A stretch of 64,000 nucleotides of DNA from Clostridium sp. (GCA_021770825.1 JAETQD010000017.1:1-64000); one strand, 5' to 3'. Counted from the first letter of the stretch, positions 51,822-61,597 are shown. Numbers and translations: made by a program. Notes: a model not told the origin generated them from the letters alone.

Positions 51822-53192
51822 CTATACAACGTCCTCTCTGTAACGCTTTTTCACCATCTGATAGTAAATAAAAATCAGGGCTGCCGTCACTCCCCATGCC
51901 ATGGGATAACAGAAATAAACATTCTCGATGGTACGGTTTATGCTCATGGAAACTGCCAGGTAAATCTGGCGTACCACCACCATGCCGATCAGGGACAGAA
52001 TCATGGGAATTCTCGTGTTCCCGTATCCCCTCAGGATACCCAGATAAATCTCGCGGACCGCCATTAAGGTATACATGGGAATGATGTAATGCATCATGGC
52101 CACACCGTAGGCTATTACCTCCGGATCCGTGTTAAACAGGGCCACGCTCCGGTCTGCAAAGCAGTACACCAGAAAACCGATGGAGTTTGTGACCACAATG
52201 GATAACAAAAGACACCGCCCCTCGCCCTGCCGCGCTCTGGCATGGTTTCCGGCTCCGCTGTTCTGGCTGACGAAGGTGGTGATCGTAAGGCCGAATGCCT
52301 TACAGGGCAGCACAATGAATTTGTCCAGCCTTTGGGCCACGCCCACACCTGCCGCCGCCGTGGCACCGAAGCCGTTGACGTACCTCCACACAAACAGGTT
52401 GGAGAAGGAGATTAACGCCGACTGAAGTCCCGATGGCATTCCGATTGCCGCCACCTCCGCCACAATCTCATGGTTCTGGAAGGCCTCCTTCACATCCAGG
52501 CGGAATTCCTCATTGATTTTTTCAAGCTTTTTATAGGCCAGAACCACCGATACAAACTGGGAAAAAATCGTGGCAAAGCCAACGCCCGCAACGCCTAAGG
52601 GAATCACCACCACAAACACCAGGTCCAGCACAATGTTGATCACACTGGTGACCACCAGAATCCTGAAGGGCGTTCCCGAATCCCCCACGGCACGGAGAAT
52701 TCCCGCGCTGATGTTGTAAATAACCGTAAACATAAGCCCTGCCAGGTAAATCCGAAGGTAGGTGACTGCCTCCGGATACACCTCCTCGGGAACGGCCGCA
52801 AGGCCCACTAAAACAGGAGTCAGAAAAATTCCCAGGACAGAAAGAATCACACCCAGCACCACGGAAAATCCAAAGGCCACCCGCATGGACCGGTTTAACC
52901 GCTCTTGGTCCCGGCTTCCAAAGGCCCTGGAAACCACCACCGAAGAGCCCACGGACATGCCGTTGAAAAAGCCCACCAAAAGGTTGGCCAGGGTGGCACA
53001 GACACTGACGGCCGCCAGTGCGTTTTTCCCCACAAAGTTTCCCACCACCAGCGTGTCCACGCTGTTGTACAGATTCTGGAACAGCTCCCCAAGAACAATG
53101 GGAATGGAAAACATAACCAGCTCCAGAATTATGTTTCCCTGGGTAAAATCAATCTGTTTTCTCTTCACTCTTTTGTCTCCCGTATCATACAC
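51822..53192 (-). CDS. MATE-family multidrug/metabolite exporter
   Basis: A 456-residue protein with about 12 membrane segments. MATE features: IPIVLGELFQNLYNSVDTLVVGNFVGKNALAAVSVC, a second half starting near AEVAAIGMPSGLQSALISFSNLFVWRYVNGFG. Exports organic cations or metabolites with Na+ or H+. It follows the lyase gene by four bases, so both are probably on one transcript; the natural substrate is unknown. Confidence 0.92.
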   Translation of the reverse strand: MYDTGDKRVKRKQIDFTQGNIILELVMFSIPIVLGELFQNLYNSVDTLVVGNFVGKNALAAVSVCATLANLLVGFFNGMSVGSSVVVSRAFGSRDQERLNRSMRVAFGFSVVLGVILSVLGIFLTPVLVGLAAVPEEVYPEAVTYLRIYLAGLMFTVIYNISAGILRAVGDSGTPFRILVVTSVINIVLDLVFVVVIPLGVAGVGFATIFSQFVSVVLAYKKLEKINEEFRLDVKEAFQNHEIVAEVAAIGMPSGLQSALISFSNLFVWRYVNGFGATAAAGVGVAQRLDKFIVLPCKAFGLTITTFVSQNSGAGNHARARQGEGRCLLLSIVVTNSIGFLVYCFADRSVALFNTDPEVIAYGVAMMHYIIPMYTLMAVREIYLGILRGYGNTRIPMILSLIGMVVVRQIYLAVSMSINRTIENVYFCYPMAWGVTAALIFIYYQMVKKRYREDVV

Positions 53193-53195
53193 ATT

Positions 53196-54071
53196 TTATT
53201 TTTCCGCCGTTAAAATCATCTTTTCAAAGGCGTTTAATTCTTCCAGATGGGTGGCTTCCCCTCTCTCCTTCTGGGTAACGAACCGGTCACGGAGCGCATA
53301 GGTGCCTCCGGTCTCCCTGATGCACCGGAGAATGTCTGCCTCCGCCTTGATTCTGGCACGGATTAAGGTCTGGGGGAACCTGACCATCTTAAAGCCCATG
53401 GCCTCCAGCTCCGGCGCCGTCTTCTGCTCTGTAACCGTGCCCTCGATGATGGTCACGCAAAGGGGAAGGCCCAGCTCTGTCATGCGCTTTAAGGCCTCCT
53501 CCGACGGCGGAACGCTGACAAACAACATATCGGCTCCGGCCTTTTTATATAATTCCAGACGTCTTAAGGCCTCGTCAATTCCCAGAGAGGGGGCTGCGTC
53601 CGTGCGGGCCACCAGAAGAAAGTCCGGGCTGGTCCTGGCCTCTGCCACGGCCCGGATTCTCTGGCACATTTCCTCTGCGGAAACCACCGTGGTGCCGAAA
53701 AACGCGCACCGCTTGGGGAAGGTCTGGTCCTCCATCTGGATTCCTGCAATTCCCATGGCCTCGTATTCCTTTGTCATTCTCATAATTGGCATAACGCCGC
53801 CGTATCCCGTATCCACGTCGGCCAGAACCGGAATGTCCACGGCAAATAAAATTTCCTGGATTGCATTCCTGTACTCGGTGTATGTGGTCACACCCACATC
53901 CGGAAGTCCCAGCTTTGCGTTGGTCATGGCAGCCCCGCTCACAAAGGTGGCGGGAAAGCCTGCATCCTGAATCATCCTGGCCGACAGCGCATCATAACAG
54001 TTGGGGCAGATGAGGATGCCCGGCTTTTCCAAAAGCTCCCGAAGATGCCTTGCTGAATTCTGATGGTTCAT
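53196..54071 (-). CDS. Isocitrate lyase/PEP mutase superfamily lyase with altered active-site loop
   Basis: A 291-residue protein. ICPNCYDALSARMIQDAGFPATFVSGAAM and PVLADVDTGYGG (metal-binding Asp residues) and GIAGIQMEDQ are typical of oxaloacetate decarboxylase and methylisocitrate or dimethylmalate lyases. The catalytic loop, normally KRCGH, reads KRCAFFG, so the Cys is kept but the His is lost. The substrate is uncertain; the setting suggests a branched or 2-hydroxy dicarboxylate. Confidence 0.8.
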   Translation of the reverse strand: MNHQNSARHLRELLEKPGILICPNCYDALSARMIQDAGFPATFVSGAAMTNAKLGLPDVGVTTYTEYRNAIQEILFAVDIPVLADVDTGYGGVMPIMRMTKEYEAMGIAGIQMEDQTFPKRCAFFGTTVVSAEEMCQRIRAVAEARTSPDFLLVARTDAAPSLGIDEALRRLELYKKAGADMLFVSVPPSEEALKRMTELGLPLCVTIIEGTVTEQKTAPELEAMGFKMVRFPQTLIRARIKAEADILRCIRETGGTYALRDRFVTQKERGEATHLEELNAFEKMILTAEK

Positions 54072-54206
54072 GTGATTCCTCCTTTTCCTGTGTCTTTTAC
54101 AGATATGTTTGTTCTTTTATCATAAAGAGTTCTGTTAAAATTTCAAGACATGGAAAAATCACCAAAATCACTGTTTCCCGGCCATCCGTTAAAACTTTTT
54201 TATAGG

Positions 54207-55136
54207 TTACAGGATTGTATTGAAACTGAATTTCTGCGTTCTCCAGTTTCCTCCCCGGGCATACTGAACGAAGCTCTGGAGCGTCTGGAAATCCTCCGAT
54301 GCTTTGGGGTACACCAGGCGAATCTCCCGGTTTATTTCCAGCCGCTTCACCGGAATGATATTAATTTTATCGGAATCCCCGCTGTTTTCCAAGGAGGAGC
54401 GCACCACAAAGCCAACTCCGTAGCCCTCCCGCACCTGCTGTATCACATCGGAATTGCCGATGACCTGCAAAGTCACATTCATGTCATCCAGGGTCAAGTT
54501 CAGCTTTTTTAACTGCTGTATGATCAGTTCCGTGGTGTTGCAGTCCGTACCGCGGATAATTAACGGCAGCTTTTTCAACTGGTTCACCGTGATGGGACTT
54601 CCGTCATGGAAGGTCTTGGAACTGATTAAAACCATCGGGTCATTGAAAAATGGCTCCACCACGTATTTCTCGTCCTGCACAAAGGAACTGATTCCTGTGA
54701 TGGCACAGTCAACCGTGCCCTTTTCCAGCTCCCGAATCAGATCTTTTCCGCGGAATGCCCTCACCTGTATGGAACATTTGGGCCGTCCGTTCCGAAAGGA
54801 GGACACCAGAATCGGCACAATGGAGGACGCGGGAGTCGGGGATGTACCGATAATCAGCGGCTTTTCATCTGCCCGGATGGAAAGGAAATCCCTGACTTTC
54901 CAGTATTCGTCCAACGTTCTTCTGGCATATTCCGCAAAGACCTTCCCTTCCGGAGTGGGCTGAATACAGGTTCTCTGGCCGGCTTTCCGGTACAAAAGCG
55001 TCTGCTTCACCTCTTTTTCCAGAGATGAGACCGCGATGCTGACGGCCGGCTGAGTCATATACTGCTTGCGGGCCGCCGCCGCAAACGAACCCGTATCAAT
55101 TACACTGAGATAAATCTCCATCCACCGAAAATTCAT
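54207..55136 (-). CDS. LysR-type transcriptional regulator
   Basis: A 309-residue protein from the ATG at 55136 (AGGAGGCAGGAAGT upstream). The N-terminal HTH reads MEIYLSVIDTGSFAAAARKQYMTQPAVSIAVSSLEKEV, and the effector domain begins at LIIGTSPTPASSIVPILVSSF. It is divergent from the HpcH/HpaI aldolase gene, the usual sign of its target. The 220-base gap contains a GAATA...TATTC inverted repeat near 55210-55232. Confidence 0.93.
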   Translation of the reverse strand: MNFRWMEIYLSVIDTGSFAAAARKQYMTQPAVSIAVSSLEKEVKQTLLYRKAGQRTCIQPTPEGKVFAEYARRTLDEYWKVRDFLSIRADEKPLIIGTSPTPASSIVPILVSSFRNGRPKCSIQVRAFRGKDLIRELEKGTVDCAITGISSFVQDEKYVVEPFFNDPMVLISSKTFHDGSPITVNQLKKLPLIIRGTDCNTTELIIQQLKKLNLTLDDMNVTLQVIGNSDVIQQVREGYGVGFVVRSSLENSGDSDKINIIPVKRLEINREIRLVYPKASEDFQTLQSFVQYARGGNWRTQKFSFNTIL

Positions 55137-55356
55137 ACTTCCTGCCTCCTCTGAGACTTGACACACCATCCGCATCTGCCCCGGCCGCCGCGGACCGGGT
55201 TTCATATTAATAAGAATATTTTATATGTATTCAAGTTTCTTGTCAATTCCCCTTTTGGGACCCCGGTTGCATTTTCCAAATTCTGCGTCTATAATGATCA
55301 CAACCCCCATCAATCCCGAATTTGTGATATTCAAAACACACTTATCGGAGGTTGCC

Positions 55357-56127
55357 ATGCGTACTACATTTCGTTCCCTGTTAGCATCGGGGAAAAAGTT
55401 CAAAGGATGCTACATTACCATTCCCAGCCCCCAGATCATCGAGGTCATGCGGTGCGCCGGACTTGATTTTGTGATGTTGGACCTTCTCCACGATGGTCTC
55501 ACCATCGCAGATCTCCGCCCTATGATTATGGCGGCAGATGCCTGCGGAATGGCTGTGATGGCCAGAGTGGAGGCAGATGATGCAGAAAAGATCTGCAAGG
55601 TTCTGGACCTGGGCGTTTCCGCCTTGAGAATTCCCAATGTCCACAACGCAGAAATTGCGGCACTGGCCGTTAAAAATGCCCTTTACGCTCCGGCAGGAAC
55701 CCGCAGCGTATGCCCCAATGTCCGTGCCAATCACTATGCCTGCTTCGGCCCTGTGGATATCGAACGTACCAACAGCGAGCTTGTGATCTCTGCCATCATT
55801 GAGAGTCCGGAGGGCGTTGAGAACCTGGAAGAAATCATCAAGGTTCCCGGCATCGACACCATAAGCATTGGACGTTCTGACTTTGCCAATGCCAAGGGCG
55901 TTCCCGGACAGCAGGAACACCCGCTTGTGGAGGAAGCGGTCCGCCAGGCTGCGGCTGCCTGCCACCAGCTTGGAAAGAGCTGTTCCGTCACTGTCAATAA
56001 GCCGGACCAGGCAGGAAAGTACAGGGACATGCCGGGAATTTCCTTCTTCACGGTCCGCCAGCCGGTCAATATTTTATATGACGGCTACAAAGCCGTATGT
56101 GACCAGATTGACAAAGCAATGGAGTAA
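55357..56127 (+). CDS. HpcH/HpaI-family aldolase
   Basis: A 256-residue enzyme from the ATG at 55357 (CGGAGGTTGCC upstream). Family motifs: GCYITIPSPQIIEVMRCAGLDFVMLDLLHDG, GVSALRIPNVHNAEIA, TRSVCPNVRANHYACF and ISAIIESPEGVENLEEI with the metal Glu, then ISIGRSDFANAKG. It is a class II metal-dependent 2-oxo acid aldolase, probably regulated by the divergent LysR. Confidence 0.88.
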   Translation: MRTTFRSLLASGKKFKGCYITIPSPQIIEVMRCAGLDFVMLDLLHDGLTIADLRPMIMAADACGMAVMARVEADDAEKICKVLDLGVSALRIPNVHNAEIAALAVKNALYAPAGTRSVCPNVRANHYACFGPVDIERTNSELVISAIIESPEGVENLEEIIKVPGIDTISIGRSDFANAKGVPGQQEHPLVEEAVRQAAAACHQLGKSCSVTVNKPDQAGKYRDMPGISFFTVRQPVNILYDGYKAVCDQIDKAME

Positions 56128-56132
56128 TTCAT

Positions 56133-57023
56133 ATGGATGATCGGATTCAGAAATTGAAAAAGAAACGGGCCAGATTCCGGATTTTTTACGGCCTCATGGC
56201 CGCTTACCTTCTTTTTTCTCTGGTGCTTCTGTACCGGATGAGAATGTTCGGCCTGATTGCTGCGCTTTTGGCTCCTTTGTGGTATCTCGTCTTTCTCCGC
56301 CCGGCCCTCAAACGCTTTGAGACGGAAAAGCGGATCCTTAACATGGAGCTGGCCTACGGGGACTTTTTAGACGCCATAACTCCCAAAGCTGACCATGTGA
56401 TTTTGAGGGAAGATGTGGATGCAGCCGGTCTGATTCCAACCCAGGAAAAGGGATTTCTCTCTTTAAACGGCTTCACCGGAACCTTTCGGAAACTGCCTGT
56501 GTCTGCCGGAGAGATTTCCAATTACCACCGGCTGGACTTAAAAAATCCCAAAAGCAACCGGCTGCTTTTTCTCACCGGAACCTTTGTAAGATTGAAACTT
56601 TCCATGGATACGGGAATGAATCTGCGGGCGCTGAGCCTTGGACTTCTCGCAGCAGAAACCAGAAGAGTATTTTTTGAAGAACAGCAGGACCTTAAGAAGG
56701 TACTCCTCCCGGAGGGCAGTCTGAAACAGAAATTTATTCTGTATGATGGTTCGGGAGAGATGCCGGATTCTGAAATCCAAAACGGGCTTTTAAAGCTTCG
56801 GGCCGCTTCCAGGGATAATATTGCAGTTTCCATCCAGGGAAATCTTGTGTCCATTTTCCTTCAAAACAGCTTTTTAGCCTGTGATTATCACGTATATGAC
56901 GAGATCACGGACACAGGCCTTAAAGCGGTGCGCTGCCCGGAATTAAAGGCTGCCCTTCTCTTTTCGGTCCGCCTGGCATCCGATCCTCTGCCGCGCCGGA
57001 TAGCCGTGTCCGATCCCATGTAA
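56133..57023 (+). CDS. Hypothetical membrane protein, 296 aa
   Basis: Two membrane segments near the N-terminus (FYGLMAAYLLFSLVLLY and FGLIAALLAPLWYLVFL, about residues 19-57) follow a basic cytoplasmic start. The rest is a soluble domain of about 235 residues with strands such as SFLACDYHVYDE. Weakly reminiscent of DUF3137 proteins, but I cannot confirm this. Six bases after the aldolase gene, so possibly cotranscribed. Confidence 0.6.
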   Translation: MDDRIQKLKKKRARFRIFYGLMAAYLLFSLVLLYRMRMFGLIAALLAPLWYLVFLRPALKRFETEKRILNMELAYGDFLDAITPKADHVILREDVDAAGLIPTQEKGFLSLNGFTGTFRKLPVSAGEISNYHRLDLKNPKSNRLLFLTGTFVRLKLSMDTGMNLRALSLGLLAAETRRVFFEEQQDLKKVLLPEGSLKQKFILYDGSGEMPDSEIQNGLLKLRAASRDNIAVSIQGNLVSIFLQNSFLACDYHVYDEITDTGLKAVRCPELKAALLFSVRLASDPLPRRIAVSDPM

Positions 57024-57032
57024 AATCAAACC

Positions 57033-57071
57033 ATGCCTCCCAATCGCAGATTTACTGTTATTGAGAGGCAT
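57033..57071 (+). terminator. Terminator-like hairpin
   Basis: ATGCCTC-CAAT pairs with ATTG-GAGGCAT with one mismatch across a 15-base loop, right after the hypothetical membrane protein. Only a short T-run follows. Confidence 0.5.
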
Positions 57072-57177
57072 TTCCATAAACTTTTTTCTTGCATTTTTCC
57101 CTCCCATCCCTTATAATGAAAAAACCATTTCTTTTTACTTTCAACAATTCTATTTTTCACATCTGGGAGGTATTTCT

Positions 57178-58122
57178 ATGAACGATTCTTCTTTTTTCAG
57201 TGTTTTAACATCCGCTTTATCTGCCCGTCTGGAACCCGGCACAAAAATTATCCATGAAACCATATTAAAAAACAACGGCATCCGTCTGGATTCCATCCTG
57301 GTATTGGCTGAGGACCTGTCCTATGCACCTGTGATCTATCTGGATCCGCTGTACGCCCATTACAAGGCCGGAAGCTCCATGGAAGAAATCTGCCATTCCG
57401 TCCTTGCCATGATTCACCGCGAGCTTCCCTTTTCCCCTGACCTGCTCCTTAAGATTCAGGAACCTCAGGCCATAAAAGACCGGATTGCCTACCGCCTTGT
57501 GTCACGAAAGGGAAACGAAGAGCTTTTAAAGGACGTTCCCTGGGTTCCTTTCCTCAATATGGCTGTAATCTTCTTCCTTCAACTGGACCCCACAGCAAAC
57601 ACGCAGATCACTGCCCTCATCCACAAACGACTGGCAGAGTTATGGAAGTTATCCACCAATGAGCTTTTCCGGCTGGCAAAGAAAAACACACCGACTCTGT
57701 TTCCCATGTCTCTTGACACCCTTCAGGACCTGGTTTCAAGCTCCTTGAAAGAGGGACTGCCTGCACCAGATGACTCCTCTCTCCTTCCCACCATCCATGT
57801 GCTCACCAACAAGCAGGGCATCTATGGAGCCTCCTGCCTTCTCTATGAAAATGTAATAAAGGACTTCGCAGAGCAGATGGCTTCCGATATTATCATTCTG
57901 CCATCCAGCATCCACGAAGTCCTCCTGATTCCGGATTCCCATGTATTCGATTATGAATCCCTCCGTCAGATGGTACAGGCCATCAACGCCGCCGAAGTCC
58001 CCAAAGAGGACGTTTTATCTGACGAAATCTATCTTTATATCCGATGCAGCCACTCCTTTAAGATCTGGCCGTCCCCTTCCTTATGTGATACGCCATCACC
58101 AGACGGAACAAAGAATCCGTAA
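57178..58122 (+). CDS. DUF5688 family protein
   Basis: A 314-residue protein from the ATG at 57178 (GGGAGG upstream). DUF5688 features: a run like APVIYLDPLYAHYKAGSSMEEI, the MHVLTN-like IHVLTNKQGIYGASCLLYENVIKDFAEQMASDIIILPSSIHEVLLIP, and a terminal LSDEIYLYIR. This family is abundant in gut Clostridia; function unknown. The last 65 bases overlap the convergent exporter gene, so the C-terminal tail after YLYIR may be a non-conserved extension. Confidence 0.82.
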   Translation: MNDSSFFSVLTSALSARLEPGTKIIHETILKNNGIRLDSILVLAEDLSYAPVIYLDPLYAHYKAGSSMEEICHSVLAMIHRELPFSPDLLLKIQEPQAIKDRIAYRLVSRKGNEELLKDVPWVPFLNMAVIFFLQLDPTANTQITALIHKRLAELWKLSTNELFRLAKKNTPTLFPMSLDTLQDLVSSSLKEGLPAPDDSSLLPTIHVLTNKQGIYGASCLLYENVIKDFAEQMASDIIILPSSIHEVLLIPDSHVFDYESLRQMVQAINAAEVPKEDVLSDEIYLYIRCSHSFKIWPSPSLCDTPSPDGTKNP

Positions 58123-58504
58123 TGAAAATTGCCATGGCAATGGCTCCGGCGATCTGGAGCGTTTCCAGCAGATGATAGGTGGCCAGTCTGGAATCATCGT
58201 GAATCAGATAATAGACTCCACGGTAAATGGCTGCTCCCGGCACTGCCGGAAGTGTTCCCGAAACCAGGAAAACCGTCACCGGCGCCTTCTTAATCCTGGC
58301 CAGCATATGACTTGAAAATGCCACCACCAAAGTGGAGACGAAGGCTGCCATCATGGAGGAATTCCCTCTGTTCTGAACAATCAGGTACACCCACCAGCCG
58401 ATGGCTCCGGACGCCGCCGTATAGGGAATATACTGCTTGGGTGTCTCCAGCAGCATGGTGAACATGAACACAACAAAATATGCGCTGATAATCTGTATAA
58501 TCAT
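58058..58504 (-). CDS. Threonine/serine exporter, small half (YjjB/DUF3815)
   Basis: A 148-residue membrane protein with four segments (IIQIISAYFVVFMFTMLLE at the start; GTLPAVPGAAIYRGVYYLI near the middle, a family mark). Together with the preceding gene it forms a split ThrE-type exporter. The ATG overlaps the preceding stop (ATGA). Confidence 0.88.
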   Translation of the reverse strand: MIIQIISAYFVVFMFTMLLETPKQYIPYTAASGAIGWWVYLIVQNRGNSSMMAAFVSTLVVAFSSHMLARIKKAPVTVFLVSGTLPAVPGAAIYRGVYYLIHDDSRLATYHLLETLQIAGAIAMAIFITDSLFRLVMAYHIRKGTARS

Positions 58505-59274
58505 AAGATTCCTCCCTGGAGCATCCTGAAAAACATCATGCCGAATCCGACTCCTGCCGCCACTGCCAACGCCACCACAACCGCCTCCAGCATTCTGGCA
58601 GACCCGGCTGCATAATCCCCGTTTAAGGTGTCGCGGATGGCTGTGGTGAAGGTAACTCCCGGAACCAGCGTCATGATTGCGCTCATGATCATCACGTCTG
58701 AGCTGGATCCCTTAAGGACAAATCTCTCAATTGCCATGGCAGATACGGCCACCACAAAGGAACAGAAGGCACTGTTGCAGAAATCATTCAGGCGGATTTT
58801 CTTCACCAGGAAATCCGCCAGTGCCAGACAGATTCCAACAAGGGTACAGGCCAAAAGGTCCAGGACTGCACCTCCGAAAATAAAGGTAAAGCTGGCAGAG
58901 ACCCCTATGAATCCCAGGGCCTTCATGAACGGCGTATAGAGAATCTCCTTCTCGACCTCTTTTAATTCCTTATATGCCGTCTCCACGGGGATTTCCCCCT
59001 GACAGAAACGTCTTGAAATATCATTGACCCGGCAGACACGGTTTACGTTGGTGCTCCGGGCCGGAATCCGCTTCGCCATGGTCAGAGGTTCCTTGTCCGG
59101 ATCATCCAGGGTGACAAAAATTCCTGTCGCCAAAACAACAGCTTCAGCGGTTTCACAGGCGGACTTTCCCAGCATATGCTTCATTGTATCTTCCACACGG
59201 TAAACCTCTGCACCGCTGACCAGCATAATCTCTCCGGCCAGCACTACGGCCTCCAGAAGGACCTTTTCATCCAT
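58501..59274 (-). CDS. Threonine/serine exporter, large half (YjjP/DUF1212, ThrE N-terminal)
   Basis: A 257-residue protein. AGEIMLVSGAEVYRVEDTMKHML is the family opening; RVCRVNDISRRFCQGEI follows and the C-terminal half has five hydrophobic helices, including VPGVTFTTAIRDTLNGDYAAGSARMLEA. Exports Thr/Ser or, in E. coli YjjPB, succinate. Eighteen bases after feoB on the same strand. Confidence 0.88.
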   Translation of the reverse strand: MDEKVLLEAVVLAGEIMLVSGAEVYRVEDTMKHMLGKSACETAEAVVLATGIFVTLDDPDKEPLTMAKRIPARSTNVNRVCRVNDISRRFCQGEIPVETAYKELKEVEKEILYTPFMKALGFIGVSASFTFIFGGAVLDLLACTLVGICLALADFLVKKIRLNDFCNSAFCSFVVAVSAMAIERFVLKGSSSDVMIMSAIMTLVPGVTFTTAIRDTLNGDYAAGSARMLEAVVVALAVAAGVGFGMMFFRMLQGGIL

Positions 59275-59291
59275 CGGTTTTCCTCACATTT

Positions 59292-61295
59292 CTAAAAAAT
59301 CAAACTGCCCACCTGGAATACGGCCACGGCGGCTGCCCATGCAAGCACAAGCTGGAATACCACCATTCCAAGGGTCCATTTCCAAGAACCTGTTTCACGC
59401 TTGATCGTAGCGATGGTTGCGATACACGGCGTATAAAGCAGGCAGAAAATCATAAGGGCGTAAGCGTTGACGCCTCCAAATCCGCTGGCTGAAAGAATTC
59501 CCGTGAGCTCTGCCATTCCCGCTGCAGAGTTGATGTTGCTGATTCCATATAAGACGGAAAAACTGGAAACAACTACCTCTTTGGCAGAAATACCGGAAAT
59601 TAAAGCCACTGCGATCTGCCAGCTTCCGAGACCTGCCGGCTTTAACACAGGAACCAGAATGTGGCCGAATTTTGCGGCGAAGCTCTGGGACACATCGGAA
59701 ACAAAGCCGCCCGGGCCCGCATTTAATACAAACCACAGCACAATGGAAGCCAAAAAGATCGTGGTTCCCGCCTTGGTCAGGTAATCCTTTACCTTCTCCC
59801 AGACGTAAATGGCAACCGTCCGCAAATTGGGTGTTTTATATTCCGGCAGCTCAATTAACAGGGCATTCTCATAGTCATCCTTTGTTGAAGTTCTATGTAC
59901 AATCAGCGCAATGACAATGGCAGCCACAACACCCACCAGATACAGAGAGTATGCCACAAAAAGGGCCGATTCCGGGAAAAACAGCTCTGCAAATAAAACA
60001 TAAATCGGAAGCCGTGCGGAACAGGACATAAAGGGTGTCACCAGGATGGTTTTTAACCGGTCCTTCTGGCTCTCCAGCGCCCTTGTGGCCATCACCGCCG
60101 GAACGGTACATCCAAATCCCAACAGCATCGGCAAAAATGCCTTGCCGGAAAGTCCCACCATACTCATGGTTTCATTCATCACATAGGCAACTCTTGCCAT
60201 GTATCCGCTGTCCTCCAAAAAGGCCAGGGCCAGAAACAGGATAAAAATATTCGGAAGGAAGGTGAGAATACCGCCCACACCCGCAACAATTCCATCCACC
60301 ACTAAAGAGGTAAGCCACTCAGAAACACCTGCATTCTGCATACTGGCCAGTATGATGCCGGATAGCATTTCCAGGGCCTGCTCAAAATATCCCTTTAAGA
60401 AATCTCCCACCGTAAAGGTGAGGAAAAATACCAGCGCCATAATTCCAAAAAACACAGGAATTCCCCAAAAGGAATGGGTCAGAATCCGGTCGGCCTTATC
60501 GGTCAGGGCCGATTTTTCCTCTTTGTTAAACAGGCATTCCTCAATAATCTCTTCCACGTAATTATACTTTTCATTGATAATCTGCTTTTCATAGCTTTTC
60601 GGTATGATTGCAGTCAAATCCACCGGATGGTCCTTCATGACCTCCTTATCAAACTCCAGCATCTTTATGGCATGCCAGCGCAGATTGGTAAGCTCCGAAT
60701 ACCGGGCTCTGAGAACGTTCTCGGTTTTCTGTATTTTATCCTCGATCTCATAGTCGTAATGAACTACAACCCCCTGGGGCTCTTCCTCATAGTGATGGAC
60801 CACCGCATGCATCAGAACATCCAGTCCCGTCCGCTTTCTTGCGGAAACAGGAACCACCGGAATATGTCCCAACATCTCCGGCAGACGGTGCAGGTCAATC
60901 TCCATGCCGCGCTCTTCCACAATATCCATCATGTTCAGTGCCAGAATGACCGGTTTCTTCAGTTCCAGAAGCTGAAGTGTCAGATACAGATTTCTCTCCA
61001 GAGAGGAGGCATCCACCACATTGATAATCACGTCTACGCCGTCTTCCTCAATGCATTTTCGCGTAACCAGTTCTTCCATTGTATAGGAGGTCAGGCTGTA
61101 AATACCGGGGGTGTCGATCACACGGATACTTCTCCCCTTATAGGCCGTCTCTCCCTCCATCCGTTCCACCGTAACACCAGGCCAGTTGGCCACCTTAAGC
61201 TTGGCGCCTGTGAAGGCATTAAACAGTGTGGTTTTTCCGCAGTTGGGATTTCCAACAAAACAAACCGTAATGGGCTTATTTCCTTTGCGTTCCAT
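59292..61295 (-). CDS. feoB: Ferrous iron transporter FeoB
   Basis: A 667-residue protein. The N-terminal G domain has GNPNCGKTTLFNA, DTPGIYSLTSY and LNMMD; the membrane part begins near residue 260, with Gate motifs around MLLGFGCTVPAVMATRAL and LISGISAKEVVVSSF. Imports Fe2+. The ATG (GGAGGTGACAGCAG before it) overlaps the feoA end by 20 bases. Confidence 0.97.
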   Translation of the reverse strand: MERKGNKPITVCFVGNPNCGKTTLFNAFTGAKLKVANWPGVTVERMEGETAYKGRSIRVIDTPGIYSLTSYTMEELVTRKCIEEDGVDVIINVVDASSLERNLYLTLQLLELKKPVILALNMMDIVEERGMEIDLHRLPEMLGHIPVVPVSARKRTGLDVLMHAVVHHYEEEPQGVVVHYDYEIEDKIQKTENVLRARYSELTNLRWHAIKMLEFDKEVMKDHPVDLTAIIPKSYEKQIINEKYNYVEEIIEECLFNKEEKSALTDKADRILTHSFWGIPVFFGIMALVFFLTFTVGDFLKGYFEQALEMLSGIILASMQNAGVSEWLTSLVVDGIVAGVGGILTFLPNIFILFLALAFLEDSGYMARVAYVMNETMSMVGLSGKAFLPMLLGFGCTVPAVMATRALESQKDRLKTILVTPFMSCSARLPIYVLFAELFFPESALFVAYSLYLVGVVAAIVIALIVHRTSTKDDYENALLIELPEYKTPNLRTVAIYVWEKVKDYLTKAGTTIFLASIVLWFVLNAGPGGFVSDVSQSFAAKFGHILVPVLKPAGLGSWQIAVALISGISAKEVVVSSFSVLYGISNINSAAGMAELTGILSASGFGGVNAYALMIFCLLYTPCIATIATIKRETGSWKWTLGMVVFQLVLAWAAAVAVFQVGSLIF

Positions 61296-61521
61296 CTGCT
61301 GTCACCTCCTCCACATGAATGCCGCCTGTAATCTTTCTTCCCAGTGCCAGACGCGTACCACGCACCTTAATAATCATAGTACCGCTCTGTTTTTTATTCA
61401 ACACAAAAATTTGTGTATTTTCATTGACTCCCAGAGCTTCCAGCCGCCTTGTAATTGCCTCGTCAACAGTCACAGAGCGAACCACATATGCATTTCCAGT
61501 TTTTCCCTCATATAATTTCAT
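61276..61521 (-). CDS. feoA: Ferrous iron transport protein FeoA
   Basis: An 81-residue SH3-like partner of FeoB, from the ATG at 61521 (AGAGGATGGACACC before it). RLEALGVNENTQIFVLNKKQSGTMIIKVRGTRLALG is typical. Confidence 0.92.
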   Translation of the reverse strand: MKLYEGKTGNAYVVRSVTVDEAITRRLEALGVNENTQIFVLNKKQSGTMIIKVRGTRLALGRKITGGIHVEEVTADGTQRK

Positions 61522-61582
61522 GGTGTCCATCCTCTGCAATATAATTTGAAGCCATCTGACTCCGGGAATATTGTAGTCTTAT

Positions 61583-61597
61583 TGATAATCATTGTCA
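61583..61597. promoter_or_regulatory. Fur box upstream of feoAB
   Basis: TGATAATCATTGTCA differs at one base from the 7-1-7 Fur consensus and lies 62 bases before the feoA start, so iron repression by Fur is expected. Confidence 0.85.

Noticed and set aside
56133-57023. Firm DUF3137 assignment
   Set aside because: Only a loose resemblance of a two-span N-terminus plus soluble domain; kept as hypothetical.
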